From Pegea sp. RAD2-039 (lineage: Eukaryota; Chordata; Thaliacea; Salpida; Salpidae), in NCBI GenBank assembly GCA_034620365.1, contig JAQGEQ010000090.1, forward strand, positions 496,001 through 560,000: a stretch of 64,000 nucleotides of DNA, read 5' to 3'. A program made the translations under genes and the position numbers. The notes beneath the pieces are model-generated. The model saw only the letters and a program-made list of their open reading frames with translations. It did not search any database and had not been told where the DNA came from. The stretch's first letter is position 1, and the number at the start of each line of letters is the position of its first letter. This document shows positions 58,915 through 64,000 of the stretch, one piece after another.

Positions 58915-61900
58915 TTTCACTTTTGATTATTCATTAAAATATTATATTTTTTTAAAAACTTCAAACAATCTTTATTTAAAATAATATTTTTGCTAATAAG
59001 AAAATAATGTTGTTGACTTATAATTTAAATAGATAAGCTTATTTTTAAAGTATTCTAACTTTAATTAGAGATTTTATCGAAGATTTAGATATTGATTAAT
59101 CATTCTTTTATAATAAATTTCTAATAAAAAAAAGTATTTTTTTCAAAATTGTTTGGTAAATCTCACTACAAAATATATAACTATTTAGCTTCTAATTAAA
59201 ATGAAAACTTATGAAATAAATTTAAAAAAATAATGTAAAGATGTTATATTTATTACATTTACTTTAAATAATCAAACTTAGTTATTATTTTAAAGGCTAT
59301 TTGTATACTTGAGGATTTACAAATAGCACAAACACTTTTTTAATTGTATCTACGAATATATTTACTTTAAAAGAAGATAGTCCTGAATATAAAATATAAA
59401 TAAGAACCAAAATAACCAACCAATAAAAGCACAATTTTTATAGTAAAATTGGCCATGGATATATTATACCATTAAAAGTATAATAGAGTAGACATAGCTT
59501 ATATCCATAATTATATATTTTCTATATTTTATTATCTTGCATTTCTAGCATAAATGTAAGAATATACTCAGTGGATAACCTAAAAACTATTAGCTGATAA
59601 TAAAAATACAAACAAATATTATCAATTATCTTAATTTAAATAAACAAAAAATGATTTTTTTTAATATTACTAAAAACTTAATTTATAGGGTATTAGATCA
59701 TGAATCAAAATCTAAAGAATGTCCTGCTGGGTGGTGATATAATGGTGATATAATATAAAACGAAAATCAAATCAAAAGCTTTTCCAAATAACATTAGTTT
59801 GTTTATGTTGTTGTAACCCTAGTTACACAAAAGTAAAAAATTAACTTAATTAATTAGAGATTATTTTATTACTAATTTTTCTTTAAAGTTATTTTAAATA
59901 TAGACTAAATACTTTAAATTTTTATTTAAATAACTTTGATATATAACAAATGACTTAAAACATAAATATATAATAATATGAAATCAAATCGTGTTTATAT
60001 AAGGAAAAATGTGGAAAACAAATGATCATAAATTAGATTAGTTGTCATTTTTATAAAAAATCTGAATTATATAATTAAGATATGATTTTAAAATTTAAAG
60101 TTAACGCACTTTGGGGGAAACCCAGAACTCGAAATTAAATGAAAATCTAACTTAAAATATTAAATACTTTAGTAAATATCCTTCAAGTATATTAAGTGCT
60201 GTTTACTTTTTCATCTAACTATTATGAATTAATCAAATTATAATTTATTTAACAAACATTACTTACAATAAAAAATATTCAACTATTATTTGTAAGTCCA
60301 TTAAAGTTTGTTTTAATCTTCAATTGGTTACAAAATTTTAGAAAGAGGTAGTTAATTTTAATCATCCTTTTTGCCATTATATACTTTTCGTAAAAATGCA
60401 TACGGTGTTCAGAGTGATCTTGTACTTTGTGGCTTCATATAGCTATGTACATCAAATCCCTTGCCTTACTGATATCTTGATCTTTCTGAAAAAGAAGATT
60501 ATATTTCACTACACATATAGCTGTCTGATTAATCGATAAAAAATTATAGCAGATTGCAAGATAAATAAAGTGACATAAAACTTTTTAAAAGCCTAATCTT
60601 TTTGGCTGGTGTGAAGCAATAATACTTCATCAAAACTAATATTTGCTGTGAGTAAATTTTCGTTAAGCAGAGTGCAATATTGACATTGTAGAAAATTTAT
60701 TTCATTATCATTACGATTCTATTATCTGGAAATACTTATATTTGCTATAGTAAGTAAAGGAAACAATTTCAAGTATTTACCTAAAAAGTCAATATTACAT
60801 TAGTCAATTTTATTATCATTTGCATTTGACCGAAGAACAGTAATCAATCACAGCTTGCTGATTTAGAGAAAATGATTTAAATAACAATTGAATAACTTTA
60901 CTTATAAATACGGAATAAAATACAATGAATTAAAAAAAAACAAATTCAATAAATCTTCTGAAATAAAACTTCTTGTTGAAACGTTACAAGGTTTTTTTTT
61001 TAACACCATAAGCTTTGAATAAATAAATTTTCACCTATTTATTTGTTTATAATTAATTACAAATTTAGTAAAATCTTAAAAGAGTTACTTTTTTAAACTT
61101 TGAACGTCTTATATATTTGAATATCATTTTATTTATTAATTGCCAAAAATCTTTTGTAAATTTCTACTTAAATTTCAAGATTATAAATAAAACATTTCAA
61201 CAATTTGACTAATTTTAAGTTATATAAAATAGAGGAATTTTTAACTTCTATCATTCAATTTTCAGCTAATTCGTTTGAAATTGATTTTTTCTATGATATT
61301 CCATTTTACTTGGAGATTGTTACACCAATAATAATTCACAATTTTTCTGAAGTACTCGATGATTTTTATCGTATCTCGATGAACCAATAAGATGATATAG
61401 AGAAAGTTGTGCTTGGTAATCAAAGACTCTCTTGTTTATGGATGTATATAACGTTAAACTCACTTATAATCTGATTGAACTGAAAATCTTTATGTATAAT
61501 TTATTAAGAATAATAAAGCTAAACGTAGAAGCACCTTTATTTTGGTAGATAAATTGAGGAAATTTATGGTCTTGATTATAAAATCTTTAATTAATTATTA
61601 CATATAAATTAATACAAATAAGATTTTTGAACAGCTTCATTGAAAAATAATAAAACTAAAAATATAAAAGGCTCTTCAGATTTATGAATGTTAAAATTGA
61701 TTTTTCAAAGTTTTTTCGATCATTAGGTAGATAAAAGTGCACTTGAATTTTAACTGAAGAGTTTTTATAAATATTTTTATATCTTTTTATTGATTATCTT
61801 TTAAACAAAAAGCAAATGTCATTAACAAAAGCAACGTCTATTAGATTTGGTTTCTCATAGATTCCAGTTAGTCTATGATAAATAGATCTAAAGCTGTTTT

Positions 61901-62097
61901 GTATTAAAAGAATTACAATTTTTTGTTAAAACTTTATCAACTTGTAGAAGAAGTTATTTAATTATATTTTATTTATTTAAACTCTGTAGAAAGTTGTTTA
62001 AATTTGAAAGTTTAGGAAGTTAAACAGATAGCTAAAAGATTCTAAAAACGTTTACTGTTTAGAAAAATATAAAGTTTTTAGTGAATTTTATACCAAG
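58915..62097. other. Intergenic with two small coding-looking patches
   Basis: About 3.2 kb upstream of SAMHD1. Minus-strand patches at about 60.40-60.49 kb (after a CTTTTTCAG acceptor-like site, KDQDISKARDLMYIAI) and 60.60-60.70 kb (LLNENLLTANISFDEVLLLH) have coding-like composition but are not joined by usable splice sites. They could be exons of a decayed or unseen gene. Otherwise featureless. Confidence 0.35.
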
Positions 62098-62819
62098 ATG
62101 ACGTACAAGTGGCTCTTCTTAACAATTTTGTGTCTCTTGCTGTTTTCCATCAAAGTTTCATCTAATGATGAAAATGATGATGATTATGAGGTCGTTGACG
62201 AACCACATTTTATACAAGTTAAGTTTGATGAAGATATTTGGTTGAATGAAGATAATCCAATTGAAATCTCCCACCACTTCTTTCAGTATAACAGAAACAA
62301 AAGACCAATAATCCTCGTTCAAAAGAAGAAGATAGAAGAAGTAAATCATAGATTTGATGATTTTTTTTACTATTATATCTTTTTAGGAAAAATATTATTC
62401 TGTATTGATGCTTGATCCTGATGCTCCAAGTCGAGAAGATCCTAAATTTGCTGATTGGTTACACTGGGGACTTTATAATATCCCAGGAGAACTACTTCAA
62501 TATGGAGCTTTAGATGTTGATGAGCATGCTGCTTCTGGTTTCAAACTTTTTGATGTATTTGCTGGTAAAAAATTCAAACTTTAAAAATCATCTTTAAAGT
62601 GCTACTCTTTAAATTTCTTTTTCAGAATACAACTCGCCAACGCCACCTAAGGGTAGTGGTCCACATCGGTATAATGTGATCTTATTGATGCAGGAAAGAC
62701 CTCTTATTCAGTTTATTCCTCCTGTACAAAATCGTGCCAATTTCAGTCTTGAAAATTATTTGAAAAAATATAAAATGAAAGAACTTATAAGAGCAACTTT
62801 TACCACTGAAAATATCTGA
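62098..62819 (+). CDS. Secreted phosphatidylethanolamine-binding protein (PEBP), 204 aa
   Basis: Three exons (62098-62340, 62387-62564, 62626-62819) in one frame. A hydrophobic signal peptide (about 1-22, LFLTILCLLLFSIKVSS) is followed by a very acidic stretch, NDENDDDYE. The PEBP core shows both family signatures: CR1 MLDPDAPSREDPKFADWLHW and CR2 GSGPHRYNVIL. These line the anion/phospholipid-headgroup pocket (Asp, His residues kept). The family includes RKIP and secreted nematode and fluke antigens such as OV-16. With a signal peptide this one is expected outside the cell or in the secretory lumen, so a Raf-kinase role is unlikely. Confidence 0.93.
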
Positions 62820-62840
62820 TGTGTTTTAAAAACTGGTGAA

Positions 62841-62846
62841 AATAAA
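62841..62846 (+). terminator. Poly(A) signal of the PEBP gene
   Basis: AATAAA lies 21 bases after the PEBP stop codon. Confidence 0.55.
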
Positions 62847-63600
62847 CTATGATAAAATGAAAATTATTTGTTTACAATCGATAGAGTTATTGCAATTTTT
62901 TTAAGTGTCTACAAATCAAAAATATCTGATAATTTAAAATTAGATTTTACAACAAATGGTATATATTTATCACAAGTCAAACACCAAACGAAAAATGGAT
63001 AAGCAAAAGCTGTCTATATAAGCTTGATGACTTTATTTTGATCTTGATAACTACATGAGAAATTCATCTATTTATTCTTACGTTAGTTCAGTATTTTCCT
63101 GTAAGCCTGGAGGCAATGAACAATCGTCAGTTGAAGTTGTCTGATATTACATTTTTAAGCGAACAATTGAATGTCTGATAGCCAAACAGTTTAAAATTAT
63201 TTCTTTTAATTACAACTAATTTGTTTAATAATTTTCAAGCTGGTTTATTTTTAGTCAACAAGATTTCTTTATTTCTTTAATATATTGAAGTTTATTTTTT
63301 TTATCTTCTTGTCAATAAGCAAGTCTAATGCTTTTAGTTCCTCTTTTGTTTGTCTTCTTCACGTTTTTTTAAGTAAAGTCTAGGTGAAAAGTAAATTATA
63401 AATAATGCCAGCACTTTCTGATATTTAGAAGTAACTGGTTAAATCAGGTTCTTGTTCGACCGAATAATGTTTATAGAAAATGTTTTTAAGCACCAAAACG
63501 TAGTTTTTAGAAGTAATTGTTTTGTCATGCAGTTGATAGCATTTAAAAAATGAGTAAACGTTTTTAAAGAAATGATAAAACAAACAAACAAGATTAAAAT
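62847..63600. other. Intergenic, no gene recognised
   Basis: AT-rich spacer between the PEBP gene and the next secreted gene on the same strand. Nothing supported. Confidence 0.55.
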
Positions 63601-63960
63601 ATGATTCTAACCCTGGTACTTACTGTCTTAATCACTGAAATGGTACCTTGGACAGATGCTCAAGTTATTCGTAAGCTAACCAAATTTATCTTTAAACTTT
63701 TGAAAAAAGATTTGCTTTATCGCATTTGTTTACATATTTGAAGTATATACCTTGAAATATTTAGCAACGACAAATTTTGATTTAAATCTATCAGATAAAA
63801 ACTAACTTTATTTGTATTCTTATAGAACCTTGTATTTTGAATGGAGTAACTTATAGACATGGCGAGGTTACAGTAGAAATGCAAGACAATGGGTTACTAT
63901 ACAGATGTTCGTGTAATCTTGCATTAAATGGAAGAATGCAGAGAAAATGTAACTCATCCC
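63601..63960 (+). CDS. Small secreted Cys-rich (VWC-like) protein, partial at window edge
   Basis: Exon 63601-63670 encodes a signal peptide (MILTLVLTVLITEMVPW, cleavage probably after TDA). Exon 63826-63960 follows in frame with QPCILNGVTYRHGEVTVEM and then LLYRCSCNLALNGRMQRKC, ending at a GTAAGT donor. The spacing C-(LNGVxYxxGE)-...-CxC-...-C resembles the first half of a von Willebrand factor type C or similar small Cys-rich domain. The rest lies beyond the window, so length and full cysteine count are unknown. Confidence 0.68.
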
Positions 63961-64000
63961 GTAAGTCTTTAATTACTCTATATAATTAACTAATAAAAAA

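Noticed and set aside
62158-62349. Minus-strand frame opposite the PEBP first exon
   Set aside because: Shadow of the acidic, Asp-rich coding strand; no independent evidence.

Overview
The window is nuclear DNA from an animal. It is very AT-rich (by eye about three quarters A+T), and its genes are split by GT-AG introns that are mostly 45-80 nt long and end in a T-rich tract plus CAG/TAG. The gene set is metazoan: a kinesin-14 motor, checkpoint kinase 1, an AGPAT3/4-like acyltransferase, phosphoglucomutase, CEP95, a SAMHD1-type dNTPase and a secreted PEBP. The EF-hand protein and CEP95 fit an organism with centrioles or cilia. The short introns, AT richness and 2-9 kb gene-free gaps would suit a small-bodied invertebrate such as a monogonont rotifer, but cnidarians and other AT-rich lineages cannot be excluded by reading alone.

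Layout. 2.1-4.2 kb (+): an EF-hand protein, convergent with a 15-exon KIFC1/Ncd-like kinesin (-, 4.6-7.5 kb). A single-exon Chk1 (-, 7.7-9.1 kb) lies 244 bp upstream of the kinesin on the same strand. 12.5-15.8 kb (-): an eight-exon acyltransferase. 15.8-25.1 kb: a gene-poor stretch with one GC-rich island and a CCAAT/CRE pair. 25.1-27.5 kb (+): an unrecognised Tyr/Pro-rich protein with a PP1-docking-like motif. 30.6-33.5 kb (+): a secreted protein made of twelve copies of one 25-26 residue Ala-rich module, encoded by an array of symmetric, near-identical exons. 34.4-39.8 kb (-): two tandem copies of a six-exon secreted gene, separated by a decayed LINE. The product has a signal peptide, a Trp/Arg-rich mature N terminus, a thrombospondin type-1 repeat, a Cys-rich module and a C-terminal M15 (LAS superfamily) zinc peptidase domain; copy 2 has lost one zinc ligand. 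41.0-42.7 kb (-): intronless phosphoglucomutase. 45.1-49.1 kb (+): CEP95, 14 exons. 52.5-54.0 kb (-): a small single-pass membrane protein with two PY motifs. 55.9-58.9 kb (-): SAMHD1-type dNTPase without a SAM domain, one of whose introns carries a GC-rich SINE-like insertion. 62.1-62.8 kb (+): secreted PEBP. 63.6 kb to the edge (+): the start of a small VWC-like secreted gene.

Housekeeping genes (nucleotide pool, cell cycle, glycogen, lipid, centrosome) are mixed with lineage-specific secreted genes. The most unusual block is 30.6-39.8 kb, where the exon-array secreted repeat gene lies beside the duplicated TSP1/M15 peptidase genes. I infer, without proof, that this is a fast-evolving secreted, perhaps antibacterial, locus. 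Three stretches of LINE sequence, one SINE-like element, a tandem intron repeat and some unexplained coding-looking islands make up the rest. Exon boundaries were read by eye; each multi-exon model given below keeps one open frame across its junctions.
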